This document shows positions 50,098 through 61,039 of a DNA stretch of 64,000 bases, in pieces. The DNA is from Diploptera punctata (lineage: Eukaryota; Arthropoda; Insecta; Blattodea; Blaberidae), in the NCBI GenBank assembly GCA_030220185.1, contig JASPKZ010000424.1, positions 62,001-126,000 on the forward strand, in the 5' to 3' direction. Both the position numbers and the translations under genes were made by a program. Each line of letters starts with the position of its first letter. Positions within the stretch are counted from its first letter, which is position 1. The notes beneath the pieces were generated by a model, which saw only the letters and a program-made list of their open reading frames with translations, was not told the origin of the DNA and made no database searches.

Positions 50098-51420
50098 CGA
50101 GGTGTGATCAATAAGTTTCCGGAATGAGGTCATAAACACAACACTTCAAAGTTTCTATTCAACAGTCACCCTCGAAGTAGTCGCCTTGGGGAGTTGATAC
50201 ACTTGTCCCAGCGCTTCTGCCAATGCTGGAAGCACTTCTGGAAGTCGTCTTCTTTAAATGTGTCCAATGCCTTCTGCGATTCGCGCTGGATGACATCAAT
50301 GTCCTCAAAACGATGTCCTCGGAGCCGAATTTTTAGCCATGGGAACAGGAAAAAGTCTGCTGGAGCCAGATCTGGAGAATAGGCTGGATGGGGAACAGTA
50401 CTCATCCTATTTTTGTCCAAAACTGGCGGACAGAAATTGCTTTCTGCGCGGGCGCATTGTCGTGATGCAGGAACCAGTCACCAGTCACCAGTCCTCCATT
50501 TCTCTGGCCGTTTGCGTCGCACATTCCCCCTCAATCTTTGCAACACTTGTTTGTAGTACACTTGATTCACTGTTTGACCCCGTGGTACAAATTCCTTATG
50601 CACAATTCCATTAATGTCAAAAAAAAACAATCATCATTGACTTCACATTCGATCGAACTTGTCTGGCTTTCTTGGGGCGTGGAGATGCAGGACTCTTCCA
50701 TTGCGAAGACTGTTGTTTAGTTTCTGGATCGTAGCCATAAATCCATGTTTCATCACCAGTAATAACCTTTTCCATGAACCATGGGTCATTTTTAAGCTGT
50801 TCTTTAAGATCTGTGCAGGCAATCACACGACTTTCCTTTTGGTCATTTGAAAGGAGGCGGGGCACGAACTTCGCAGCAATTCTTCGCATGTTCAAATCGT
50901 CTTTCAAAATGCTTTGAACACTTCCAAACGAGAGTGCTAGTGCATCAGACAGTTCTCGTATTGTAATGCGCCTATCATTTAATACCATTTCCCTCACTTG
51001 ATCGATATTTTTATTGGTTTTGCTGGAAGTTGGTCGTCCCAGACGATTTTCATCCTTAACTGATGTCACTCTCCTTTTAAATTTCGAAAACCACTCAAAT
51101 GCTTGAGATTTGCCCATTGCTTCCTCCCCATAAGCTGTTCTTAACATATGATATGTTTCTGTTGCAGTTTAAAGCAAAATTTGATACATGTTCTTTGTTC
51201 CTCGTAATCCCGCATTGTTGCTACACAGAGAAATCGCCGCATGCACAAAACACGTCTTCACTTCAGAGCTTCTACCAGCATACTGCAAGGTCAGAGAAGG
51301 TCGCGCGACCCCTCAAATTATCACAAGGAAATTCTGAGTGTACAGCCTGGGTGAAAATTAAAAACTCCTCAATGGCATAATTCTTTTGAAGCCATTCCGG
51401 AAACCTATTGATCACACCTC

Positions 51421-51421
<1 letters not shown>
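50098..51421 (-). mobile_element. Mariner element 2 with both inverted repeats
   Basis: 1324 bp. The ends are CGAGGTGTGATCAATAAGTT on the left and, mirrored, CGAGGTGTGATCAATAGG on the right, followed by TTCCGGAATG. TA lies on each side, at the edges of TA microsatellites. The transposase is broken (next entry). Confidence 0.92.
50166..51147 (-). pseudogene. Mariner transposase 2, several frame breaks
   Basis: The N-terminal frame 51147-50617 contains GKSQAFEWFSKFKRRVTSVK, RLGRPTSSKTNKNIDQVREM, the second helix-turn-helix LSFGSVQSIL, and VITGDETWIYGYDPETKQQS with the first catalytic Asp. The second Asp survives at about 50470-50450 as FLHHDNAPAQKA in another frame. The third frame, 50420-50166, has HPAYSPDLAPADFFLFPWL and the C-terminal WQKRWDKCINSPRRLL. 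It differs from mariner 1 (GDETW, HHDNAPA) and belongs to another subfamily. At least two frameshifts. Confidence 0.85.

Positions 51422-51423
<2 letters not shown>

Positions 51424-51456
<33 letters not shown>
51424..51456. repeat. TA microsatellite
   Basis: Around 16 TA units between mariner 2 and the following SINE-C body. Confidence 0.9.
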
Positions 51457-51459
<3 letters not shown>

Positions 51460-51468
<9 letters not shown>

Positions 51469-51615
51469 ATCCTTCACAGGTGTGAAAAACAACGTGAAGC
51501 TACCATACCTATAATTCCCAAGCAAAGCTGCAAAGCATAACATGAAAATGCTATGATTGCAGTGAAAGACCTGCCCTCGGGCAGAATTACTATGGATGGA
51601 TATATATATATATAT
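51460..51615 (+). mobile_element. SINE-C 3' half
   Basis: TATCCTTCACAGGTGTGAAA to GGGCAGAATTACTATGGATG followed by a TATA tail. No tRNA-like head. Confidence 0.75.
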
Positions 51616-51617
51616 AT

Positions 51618-52038
51618 TTACCTCCGACCATATATCCTTCATAGACTTCTAAACCTTTCAACCGATCTTCGTGAAAATTTGTATATACAGGTTTTCAGAT
51701 GCGGCGAGTATTTAGCAGTTATCTATTATGTTTTAAAATCATTAGGTGTAGGAGTTCATCTGAAACGAAAGTTTAAAAATCGCTCGAGCGATCGCGATTT
51801 TCGATGTTTCACAACAAAACTCGGAATATCCTATGAAAATAAACCGAGGTATGTATTATCCAAAAATCAGCGAAATCCGACCGTTAGAAGTGGGGGTTTG
51901 CCTGAAATTTTAAATTAAAAATTTACTCTAGCAACCGTCATGTTTGGTTCGTCGCAGTGTATACCATACAATTAATCAACCCTCAATATTTAATTTATTT
52001 AGTCGTAGCAGCGCACTCCGGGTATTAGCTAGTATGTT
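51618..52038 (+). mobile_element. Repeat K, fullest copy
   Basis: About 420 bp: ATCTTCGTGAAAATTTGTAT, GCGATCGCGATTTTCGATGT, GTCATGTTTGGTTCGTCGCA, and the end GTAGCAGCGCACTCCGGGTA then TTAGCTAGT. No protein. It gives the reference for the other K copies. Confidence 0.55.
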
Positions 52039-52146
52039 ATATATGTTAATTGTCTCAGAAATATTCTATAAATGATGGGAGAAAACCCCGGTCAAGTAGT
52101 TTTTGAGTCCATAAAGAACAAACAGACCCACACTAATTTATATGTA

Positions 52147-53356
52147 GAGTAAAACTTGTTTAATCCGGAACGTGAATAATGCTGAAATTTGTCCAATGTG
52201 AACAAATTTATTGGTCCCGGCAAAATAATAGTAATTTTACGTGTACTTATTTTGTATAAAACGGAATTTGTCCAATGCGGAAACGGAAGGATATTTCTAC
52301 ACAATTCATGAAAAAATTATTATAAGCGGAAAGATAGAGAGAGAAATAAATTAGTTTGCACTTTATTGAATTCTCGTTAGGCGAATTAACAATAAGTGAT
52401 GATTCCTGCAACCCGCGCCGGTGAAGTGTAGTTTCTACCCGTTTCTGGAATTTTCTATCGGCTTCAGAGCACACCCGTTTTGCGAAATACAGGTTGGTTT
52501 AACAAATAGGCCTATTTGGCGTGACACCTGTCTTACAAATAACAAGTGCACTGTAAAATCTTAAATTAGTTTAAGATCTAAGACCTATTGAGTACGTATC
52601 ATTCACAGGTAGCGTTCTGAATTTACGGAATAAAGGTGGCTAAATCGAATGTATCATTGTCATTAAACGAAAAAGTAAAAGTGATTGAAGATAAAGAAAA
52701 ACAAACTCTCGATACGTGAAATAATGACTAAATTAAATTAAGGAAAAACCCAAGTTTATGATATTTTAAAACACACAAAGGAAAAAAAAGAATGAATGGA
52801 TGCAACGAGATGGTCAAATGAAGAGGGGGGGGAAATAATAATGAAGAAATCAACGATGTGTTTTTTACAAGTTCACAATAAAAAAAATCTCAAAATTTCC
52901 GGACCGATGCTCCAAAGTCAAGCTCTAACTGTTGCTATATCCCTAGGGAATAACGATTTCAAGGCATCTTCAGGTTGGGTCTGGACAGTTTTAAAAGACA
53001 CAATATAGTGTGGAATGAGATTTGCGGGGAATCGAAGGATGTGGACGAAAGTATAGTTAGTGAGTGGAAACCGAAACTGCATACTTTAATTTCAGGATAC
53101 GCGCCTAAGAGAAATTTTGAACGCTGACGAAACGGGACTGATTTTTCGCGTGTTACCGTCGAAGTCGCTCGTATATATACTTCACTTTCCAACGGCAGCG
53201 GAACTACAATTAATCCAAGGTGCATAAAAAGACGTATACGGTACTGTATAATCTGAGATTGGTTAATATTTTTTTTTGTTTTTTATAATGCGGAAAGTTG
53301 TCTAATGTGAAAAAAAATTGGTCCCATGCGATTCCCTTTGAACAAGTTTTACTGTG
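52147..53356 (+). mobile_element. Tigger/pogo relic
   Basis: 1210 bp between TA at 52145-52146 and TA at 53357-53358. The terminal repeats share AGTAAAACTTGTT and subterminal TTGTC.AATG.G motifs. The transposase is in the plus sense with many stops: SLNEKVKVIED near 52655, ISGPMLQSQALTVAISLGNN then DFKASSGW at 52885-52980 (the CENP-B-type DNA-binding half), and NADETGLIFRVLP near 53122 with the first catalytic Asp. The remainder of the catalytic domain is deleted. Confidence 0.82.
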
Positions 53357-53384
53357 TAAAGAAGACTGTAGGCTATGTGCAGTA

Positions 53385-54787
53385 CAGTAAAACCTCCTCA
53401 TTCGTGGTTCCCCTATTCGCGGTTAAAAATTGTGACACAGTTCCTGTATTCACAGCTACAAATTTCTTTATTCGCGGATCCAGTCGGTATATTATAAGGA
53501 TCAGTATTCTTTATTAAGGCTTCGGCAATTTTTTTCTTACTGCAGGCACGTGTCAAGGTGGCTTTTACAAAGAATGATTCAAATCAAATGGACAAATCAA
53601 AGTAAAACCAACCTTATTGTCACTAAGTCTAAAGTTCGTTGTTAAAAGACGCGGCCGCTGTATTTCCCGTACCGCTATGTCAGTTGATAAATGCCGTCCT
53701 CGCTACGATCGGTGTTTTATTGTATCAACTGGTCATTCGTTGCAATAATTTTGATTGAATAACACGCGTCTCTTCTGCTTTGTTGCCAATTTATAATGTC
53801 GAGTAAAATGAAAAATAGTTCAAAATCTCTCATTAATTGATTTTATTTTGATTATTTAACTCATGCCCCAAATGGGAGTCAATGAACAATCACATTTCAA
53901 TGAATTTTGATTTACAACAAATAACAGTCGTTTTTCACCTCCATTTTATCAATTTAATTTTATCATATTAAAATCAAGCTCCTCCTTTTTAACATTCTGA
54001 ATATGTCAGAGCATTATTTTGCAGTGACTGACTCTCTAAGAAATACGTTGAATATGGCAATTTATATATTAAGATGTAAGAATCATGGAATGTATGTAGC
54101 TCCCAGATTGTATATATAGTGCACGAATGTAAACAGATACTGCTTGTGAGATATAACAGAAAAAAATTGTAGCAATTGATTATACCACAAAAAAACACTG
54201 TTTGCACTTTCTTAAACGTATTTTCTACCCAGGAATTTACGTTCCAGAAAAATGTAATTGACATATTTACATCATAGGACATCAGAAATTAATTAATTAA
54301 CCTATAATGTTGGTTATAAACAGTTTGGTGTGTTCAATTTTTTCTCCATTAGGGTGCATTCTTACAATATTGCGATCCTTTGGCAATACATAATATGATC
54401 TGGTTGCATTGATGAACAAATTAAACATAATAAACGTTACTCATTTGTTTTCAAACATCGCCGTTTACTTTAAATATATAAATATTTTTAAATGACTATA
54501 TTTAAATAATGATTTGTGAGTAAACAGCTTAATTTTATTCGTTACATAGTCCTAACAAATGTCACTCTTGATTTCTAAATTCTCTAGATAAATTCACTTC
54601 GTGAATCGTGAATTAATCGATAATTTGGAAATCACTCGTGGCATTACTTATGATAATTTTTATTTTATTTTGTAACCTTGGAACGTATCCCCTATATACC
54701 CATACAATTTACCATTCCATATTCGCGGTTTTTGTATTCGCGGCATATTTGCGGAGCATATCCCCCGCGAATAAGGAGATTTTACTG
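53385..54787. mobile_element. Pogo-like non-autonomous element containing repeat H
   Basis: The ends are CAGTAAAACCTCCTCATTCG on the left and, mirrored, CAGTAAAATCTCCTTATTCG on the right, both followed by repeated ATTCGCGG motifs, with TA on each side (53383-53384, 54788-54789). No transposase. Repeat H copy d occupies 53850-54655, so this element predates it. Confidence 0.82.
53850..54655 (-). mobile_element. Repeat H, copy d
   Basis: Near full-length, minus orientation. Includes the 5' hairpin region at the right (TCACTTCGTGAATCGTGAAT) and CATGCCCCAAATGGGAGTCA at the left end. Its clean nesting in the pogo-like element gives the boundaries of H most clearly. After the host element, 54790-55285 has no recognised feature. 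Confidence 0.72.
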
Positions 54788-55288
54788 TATAGCCTTTTTT
54801 TTTCGGTGAAATGAAGAATGTTAGGGAGTGTCATTAGATGAAAATGTGAAATACTACTTAAATCTACAAGTTAAGTGAATCTGAAAATCGTGTTTCAGCA
54901 AGTAGGCCTAGTGTAATTAGACAAAGGAATATCGTATTGTTACTCGGGCATGACTTAATGATCTTCCTGGTATGACCTCGAGACACTGTCGCTCTACATA
55001 CTCACTTCACAACCTGATTCCCAACGTACTCAGCCCAATATTATGACTTTCTTGCAATTCAATTAATTGCTTCTTTCCAAAACTACTCGCCTTACTGCAT
55101 GTTATGAGGACGTTATAACAGTAGAGGACGTTTTTGGCCCGAGTTTTACGAGGCTAAAAATGAAGATGGAAACAAGGATTTGGAAATAAAAATAATAGTT
55201 AAAGGTCGATGTGCAATAGCAAATTTTGAATGGAATTATGTGGGATCAGCACATATTAAAGGAACTAGGATCCACATTTATAAATCAA

Positions 55289-55990
55289 CTAGCTAATACC
55301 TGGTGTACGTTGCTACGCCTAAATAAATTATATATTGAAAATGTTGAGTAAACTAAAGGTTAATTAAACTAAACATGGTGGTTGCTAGTTAGTTTTTAAT
55401 TTCGTATTTCAGGTAAACCTGCACTTCTAATTGTCGGATTTCGCTCATTTTCTGATAATACCTATCTCGGTTTATTTTAATACGATACACTGAGTTTTGT
55501 TATGAAACATTGAAAACTGTGACCGCTAGAACAATTTTTAAATTTTCACTTCAGGTAAACCCCTACACTTAATAGTTTTAGAGGGTCCAAATGTGAATCT
55601 AAACCATCCAGGGATACACTCAAACATACACAAAAAAATTCATCAAAATCTGTCCAGTTGTTTAGACAGTTTTTAATTTTCGATTTCAGGTAAACCTCCA
55701 CTTCTAAATGTCGGATTTCGCTCATATTTGGATAATAACCTACCTCGTTTATGTTAATAGGATATACTGAGTTTCGTTGTGATACATCGACAATTGTGAC
55801 CGCTAGAGCGATTTTTAAATTTTTCACTTCAAGTGAACTCCTACATCTAGTGGTTTTAGATGGTCCAATTGTAAATCTAACCCATCCAGGAACTCACTCA
55901 AACACACATACAAAAAAAAATCATCAAAATCGGTCAAATCGTTTACGAGTTCAGTGACATACACATTTACAGAAGAACATACACATGTAC
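55289..55990 (-). mobile_element. Repeat K with internal tandem duplication
   Basis: Starts at the reversed end AACTAGCTAATACCTGGTGT. A unit of about 280 bp from TTTTAATTTCGTATTTCAGG through ATCAAAATCTGTCC occurs twice (55395-55670 and 55672-55945). The second is the more complete, continuing to CATACACATTTACAGAAG. Confidence 0.6.
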
Positions 55991-56019
55991 AGAAGAATTA
56001 TATACCATATAGGCTATAA

Positions 56020-56440
56020 AGATAGTAAAAACTTTAATGACCCACGGAGCAGAAACGTGAACTATAAATTCCAAATTAAAGTCAAAATTGGCAATCTACA
56101 GAAATTTATTTTTTTAAAGATCTGCACGATGCTCTAAACTACACAGGATCAGAAACAGTATTATCCGAGAAAAAATGAACTTCAACGAAACTTAAACAAT
56201 TTGTGGTAAATAAACGATTACAATGGTTTGGACACTTGAAGAGGATGAATGAAGATGTATTGCCAGTTAGGAGTGCCAGTTAGGAGTTTGAAGTGGATTC
56301 CAAATCGGAGGAAAAAAAGAGGGAGACCTAAGAAGACATGGAAGAGGGAATTTGATGAAGGACAGGGGGCTGCAGGATGGTGACTGGAAGGATAGAGATG
56401 GATGGAGGAAGAGAATTAAAACTTAATACTGGACACAGGA
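56020..56440 (+). mobile_element. LINE relic
   Basis: KIVKTLMTHGAET at the start, then a W.GHLKRM region near 56227 (LQWFGHLKRMNEDVLPV), KWIPNRRKKRGRPKKTWKR in broken frames, and GLQDGDWKDRDGWRKRIKT before a stop. A 15-base tandem repeat (TGCCAGTTAGGAG twice) lies near 56260. Confidence 0.6.
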
Positions 56441-56518
56441 AGATGTATATACATTTAAAACCTGTGAAATAAATAAGATGGATTTGAAGACTGGTCAATT
56501 GTCCTCACCTCTCAAATA

Positions 56519-56620
56519 ACTAGAGCCCGGATGTCTGTGCAATTACATTTTTTGTCTCCTAGATATTAATCAGTCTGAGAACTAAAAATATTAACGAATT
56601 AGGCTACTAGAAACATTATG
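56519..56620 (+). repeat. hAT-like solo end
   Basis: TAGAGCCCGGATGTCTGTGC plus AATTACATTTTTTG parallels 35951-36030 and the 29435 terminus. Confidence 0.35.
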
Positions 56621-56659
56621 TTTCATGTTCACGTTACATTTATTTACATATTCCGGTCA

Positions 56660-56870
56660 TACTAACTAACTCAGTGGTACTATCCAACCCGTAGGTTCAT
56701 GGCCGCGCAGACATAAGCTCTCTATAAATCTCTATCCTGAGCAATTTTTTTCAATCATCCCCTGTACAAACGACTTCCCTCAAATCATGGTTAATGTTAT
56801 TCTCCCACTCATTCTTCGTCTACCAACTGGGTGTTTTCCCTCTGATTTTCCTACAAGAAGCTTCCTTCCA
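56660..56870 (-). mobile_element. LINE-A 3' fragment
   Basis: Junction ACTAACTCAGTGGTACTATC, then the reversed AYVCAAMNLRV- and GKPEGKRPVGR-equivalents, with a cut at KLLVGK. Confidence 0.7.
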
Positions 56871-56929
56871 GTCAATCCTACACATTTTAAACATAATTAC
56901 AATTATATTGAGTTAGGCTTTTTACGGCC

Positions 56930-57160
56930 GGAGTTAGGATGATGATCTTGAAGAAGATTTCCGGTCTGTTGGCCGTGGTCTTGAGGCTTGAAATTCCCCC
57001 GAAGTTTCGCCAGAGACTACGTCCGGCATCCTCAAGAGATGCCAGTTTCAAGACAACCTTTGAGGATGCCGGACGCAGTCTCTGGCGACATGTCGCGGAA
57101 CTTCAAGCCTCAAGACCACGGTCAACAGCCCGGAAATCATCGTCAAGATCATAATTAAAA
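56930..57160. repeat. GC-rich palindrome
   Basis: The arms at 56938-57035 and 57055-57155 share GATCTTGAAGAAGATTTCCG, GGTCTTGAGGCTTGAA and GAGACTACGTCCGGCATCCT with their mirrors. Its GC content stands out in this AT-rich DNA. There is a palindrome-derived frame on each strand but no recognised protein. Confidence 0.75.
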
Positions 57161-57369
57161 TTTTTTACACATTACGTCAAATGCTTAATTGAAAGCACAC
57201 GCCAATCTGCTTAAGCATTCACCAATGACGTTCTATGATGTCACCATCCTGACCTGCCGTTAATAGGTGGTTTTCTCAACCTGGAGCCATTATTTAATGT
57301 GGCTACTCAAAATCCTCACGATGCTGGATGAGAACCGTTCCCATACTTTCTGAAATGCCATGATGAAAT

Positions 57370-57475
57370 GTCTTCCCCCCATGGGATCTCAAACCACAGC
57401 TAGTTCCATAGCTCTGCACCAAGGCACCGTGCTTTAAAGAGCTCGGCTATGGCGCGGGATCTATTTTAAAAATAT
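57370..57475 (-). repeat. Possible tRNA-like SINE head
   Basis: The minus strand has ATAGCCGAGCTCTTTAAAGC as a weak A-box region and GGTTTGAGATCCC as a B box about 45 bases later. No body family was identified. The stretch 57161-57369 has no recognised feature. Confidence 0.3.
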
Positions 57476-57479
57476 TGAG

Positions 57480-57730
57480 CTCCTTCAATTCATTGTTAAT
57501 ATTATTCGCCCGTCTAATTTTTCGTCTACCTACCGGAACTTTCTTAAGTCTACGAGACTTAACTGTTCTTATTAACATCTGGTTTCCTATAAAGATCACG
57601 TAGCTCAATTTTATGTAGCCTTATCTATTCACCTCTCTGTTCATCTCTCTTTGGTCCAAATATTTTCCTAAGAAAATTATTCTCAGATACTCGTAATCTT
57701 TTCTCCTCTCTTAAAGAGCCCATGTCCGGT
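57480..57730 (-). mobile_element. LINE-A fragment, internal piece
   Basis: In reverse: RVSENNFLRKIFGPKRDEQR near 57690, GYIKLSYVIFIGNQMLIRTV near 57610, and a truncated end. No 3' junction. Confidence 0.65.
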
Positions 57731-57929
57731 TTTCTTAACACTTGTAGTTTTACAGTAAGAGATTGTCACTCTTTCGACCAAAGTGTCTCCTTTTGGCTGG
57801 TTTATGGCTTTGACGTATCCGGCATTGGGGACCATTTTGACAGCAATTCTATTGCCGGAATAGCTCCCGGGGTCATTTAAACTCGCAAGCCACTCCACCA
57901 CGAAAAGGTAAAGATACATCGGAAAGTTA

Positions 57930-58745
57930 CAAATGTCAGTCAAAAATTAATGCCTCCTAATTGTTTTCTCTTTTAATTGTGAAGATATTTAAATTCACTT
58001 TACATACCATGAAAGCAACAACAATAATGATTTGTCACTTTTGAATATAATATCCGTCCTTTTCCACTGGTGTAGTCCACCTTTTAACAAGGATTCCACT
58101 GTAGTCTTGCTTCCTAAGCCATCGACGCACGGATGTTTTTACGACCTCCTCATTCTCAAAATGAATCCTACGATGAGCTTCCTTTAGTGGCCCGAACAAT
58201 GGAAGTCTAATGGTGCTAGGTCAGGGCTATAAGGTGGATGGTTGAGAGGTTATTGTTTTTCTCGTCTCTTTATTTTGGTCGGTAAAACATTCGCGAACAT
58301 TCGCGATACCCACACAAAATTTTGAGTACCCCAGTTGTTGAATGATCATCATCACACTACATTTACTGATAGCCAGAATGAGACACAATTCATCTGTTGT
58401 TACCCGGCAGTCTTCACGAATTATATCGTTCGTTACAGCGACGAACCCATCGTACTGACATCCACTGTTCACCCTCCATACACATTTTTCAACCTTTCAT
58501 GAACGCATAAGGGCGTTTCACCTTCAGCATTCAGAAATTCAATCACAGAACGTTGTCTAGTACATAGCCTACGTGAATGTCAGCCATTTTGCAAGAAGAT
58601 TCAAAGCTGCCACCCGTTGACTTAGGAAGTATTACTACAGTGTATTGGAGAAGAATGTTTGAGGAATTGGGCCGAATTGAAATTTTTCACATAACTAACT
58701 TATTAAAAGAGAAAAAAGGAGGCATTACTTTTTGACTGACTTTCG
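57930..58745 (-). mobile_element. Internally deleted mariner (third lineage)
   Basis: 816 bp. Ends CAAATGTCAGTCAAAAATTA and, mirrored, CGAAAGTCAGTCAAAAAGTA, with TAATGCCTCC beyond, and TA at 57928-57929 and 58746-58747. The minus frame 58472-58227 keeps NDIIREDCRVTTDELCLILA then ISKCSVMMIIQQLGYSKFC, the second helix-turn-helix. It is joined by deletion to a GPLKEAHRRIHFENEEVVK-like C-terminal region near 58180-58100 and RRWLRKQDY. The catalytic triad is absent. Confidence 0.85.
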
Positions 58746-58747
58746 TA

Positions 58748-59095
58748 GATAATCTGAAATCATCCGTAAAACGTCACTTTCAACTCTTGTAAAGTAAATA
58801 ACTATTTTGAGATAATCTGTATTTAGAAGCCGTTACAAATTAATTGAAATATAATAAAGTGAAAAGTCGCTTTTCTCTTAAATTCTTTAAAGTCAGGCGT
58901 CATGGTCACGGACAATGGAAGAAAGTCGAAGGATGGAAACACTGCCAGAAACTGTCACGTGAATACAATATCAAACACGCCCATCTTCGCATTCCAAACA
59001 TCAATAAAACAATGACCTCTGCCAACAAGTGTAAGGTTCGTCCGTTATATACAACAACGACTCATACACGAAACGTTTTAAAATTTTAAGTATAA
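58748..59095. other. Interval without recognised features
   Basis: One 81-codon plus frame (58844-59089) begins KYNKVKSRFSLKFFKVRRHG. It has no motif I know, no splice-site context and no second copy. I would not call it a gene. Confidence 0.35.
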
Positions 59096-59405
59096 ACTGC
59101 CGTGTCACGCAGCGGGCCCGAGTTCGAATCTCGGTCGGGAGAAGTTTCCTGAGTGAAGATTTTTCGGGTTTTCCTCACCTGTAAGACAAATGTTGGGACT
59201 AGTTTCCTGGGTGAAGTTTTTCGGGGTTTTTCCTCGCCTGTAAGACAAATGACGGGACAAGTTTCCTGGCTGGAGATTTTCGGGTTTTTTTCTCAGCTAT
59301 AAGGCGAATGTCGAGAGAAGTTTCCTGGGTGAGGGTTTTCCGAGTTTTTTTTTTCTCACCTGTAAGACAAATATCAGGAAACTTTAATGCCCAAACGGTC
59401 TCCAA
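59096..59405 (+). mobile_element. SINE-C with fourfold internal segment
   Basis: It begins inside the head (TGTCACGCAGCGGGCCCGAG, B box GAGTTCGAATCTCGG). The segment GTTTCCTGGGTGAAG through TAAGACAAATG, about 61 bp, then occurs four times at about 59142, 59203, 59264 and 59318. The normal body resumes at TCAGGAAACTTTAATGCCC. Confidence 0.8.
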
Positions 59406-59679
59406 ACATCATACGGACATAATAATAATCAACATTCATATACGCCTTAGATTAAGTTTGGAATTAAGTACTCTCCTGGGGCACCACTATCATCCATTAC
59501 TCGTCATGTCATCGAAACCGCCTTCCAGGCACCCCAACCTCAGATGCGGGTTACAATTACGCCAATGCCAGGAGATAACACCAGAAATATCGAAATAACA
59601 ACCTGAGGCATTAAATATAAAAAAATAAGACTTTTCAGTCTTTGTATCTTGTATGATAAATGACAGATTGATATTTTTT

Positions 59680-59835
59680 CTCACTCTTTAATGATTATAA
59701 TGAGCAGCAGCACAACAGTCTTACAGGCTTCTCTATCCATGACAACCCCAAACTTCAAGTCCTGATGAACTCCATCCATCCATCCATCCTTCCATCCAAG
59801 TTTTGGTCGACCCACACTCCCTTTACCTTCAAATA
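59680..59835 (-). mobile_element. LINE C-terminal relic
   Basis: The minus frame reads GKGSVGRPKLGWKDGWMDGV then HQDLKFGVVMDREACKTVV, the GRP..RW.D....D end of a non-LTR protein. Ends against LINE-A. Confidence 0.55.
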
Positions 59836-59837
59836 TA

Positions 59838-60345
59838 ACTAACTCACTGGCACTATCGAACCCGTAAATCCATGGCAGCGCGGACATAAGCTCTCCATAC
59901 ATCTCTATCCTGAGCTAATGTTTTCCAATCATTCCCTGTATAATCTACCTCCTCAAATCCTAGATAATGTTATTCTCCCACCTCATTCTTTGTCTATCAA
60001 CTTAGTGTTTTCCTTCTGGTTTTCCTACAAGAAGCTTCCATGCACGTCTTTCATTCCCCATTTGTGCCACATGTCCTGCCCATCGCAGTCTACGAGACTT
60101 AACAGTTCTTATTATACCTAGCTTCCTATAAAGACCATGTAGTTCACCGTTATGTAGTCTTGCCCATTCACCTCTTTGTTCATCTCTCCTTGGTCCCAAA
60201 AATTTTCCTAAGAACTTTATTCTCAAATACTCGTAATCTCCTTTCCTCCCTTAAAGTAGGAGTCCATGTTTCGCACCCATATAATATAACTGGTAGAATA
60301 ATAGTTTTATACATTTTCAGTTTAACTTTTTTTAAAGGAGTTGGG
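59838..60345 (-). mobile_element. LINE-A fragment
   Basis: Junction ACTAACTCACTGGCACTATC. The minus frame 60226-60002 reads KFLGKFLGPRRDEQRGEWAR, LHNGELHGLYRKLGIIRTVK and SRRLRWAGHVAQMGNERRAW. The C-terminal part from 60002 to 59850 is out of frame. The upstream end stops at NVKLKMYKTIILPVILYGCE-equivalent codons. Confidence 0.82.
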
Positions 60346-60414
60346 ACGTCTAGATATATTCTTTATAATTAATATTTCAATGTAAGTAACATGGTGAAGT
60401 TTATTGTAATAAAA

Positions 60415-60670
60415 TTTAATTGAGTCAGTACATCTTACCTCATAATTGTGTATGAATTCTTGAGAACATGTTGGATTCCCAGGGAAAAGGATTTGATTTG
60501 GAAGTTCACAGGTCAGCCAAAAAGAGAGAAGAGGAAGCAATATCCAGGGTCGCCAACAGATAATACAACAGTCAGAAAGAGATGATGATAATACATGAAA
60601 CATGTTTTTTTAAGAATTATACAACATAATGACGTAAGATATGTTGGCTCAAATGTTACTGTACTTTCCA
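60415..60670. mobile_element. Penelope-type foldback, asymmetrical
   Basis: The left end TTGAGTCAGTACATCTTACC is mirrored near 60635-60655 (GACGTAAGATATGTTGGCTC). TTGAGAACATGTTGGATTCC leads into DSQGKGFDLEVHRSAKKREE, a degraded IPREKDLI-type C-terminus. No clear flanking duplication. Confidence 0.55.
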
Positions 60671-60699
60671 CAACATTCCTAGGAATCTCATGGTCAACA

Positions 60700-60992
60700 T
60701 TTCCTCTGACACGAGGATCGCAGGTTTAAACCCAGTCGAGGACGATGGATATTTTTAGGGTGGGAAAATCCAAGGGATACGTCCTCCTGGAAGGACTTTA
60801 AGCCGTGGTTCCCAAGTCTGAAGATTTTTGAACTCATAAAAGAATTTCATGCCTAAATTAGAGCCTCTGAGCAAAATTTAATTGATCTTTCGTATCCAAG
60901 TAATACCTTAGCTGCTTACTAGATGTCTCTTTGAGGCGATGTATTAACCACATGTCACTCACTGACATCTGTAGGGAAATCAGAATAACTAA
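60700..60992 (+). mobile_element. SINE-D, diverged
   Basis: Head fragment with ACACGAGGATCGCAGGTTTA (B box GGTTTAAACCC), then AAATCCAAGGGATACGTCCT and ATTTTTGAACTCATAAAAG, ending GAATAACTAAATTA. Older than the 48.85-kb copy. Confidence 0.65.
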
Positions 60993-61039
60993 ATTATTTT
61001 ATTTATTTATATACAGATTTTTAATGTTTACAATCTTTC

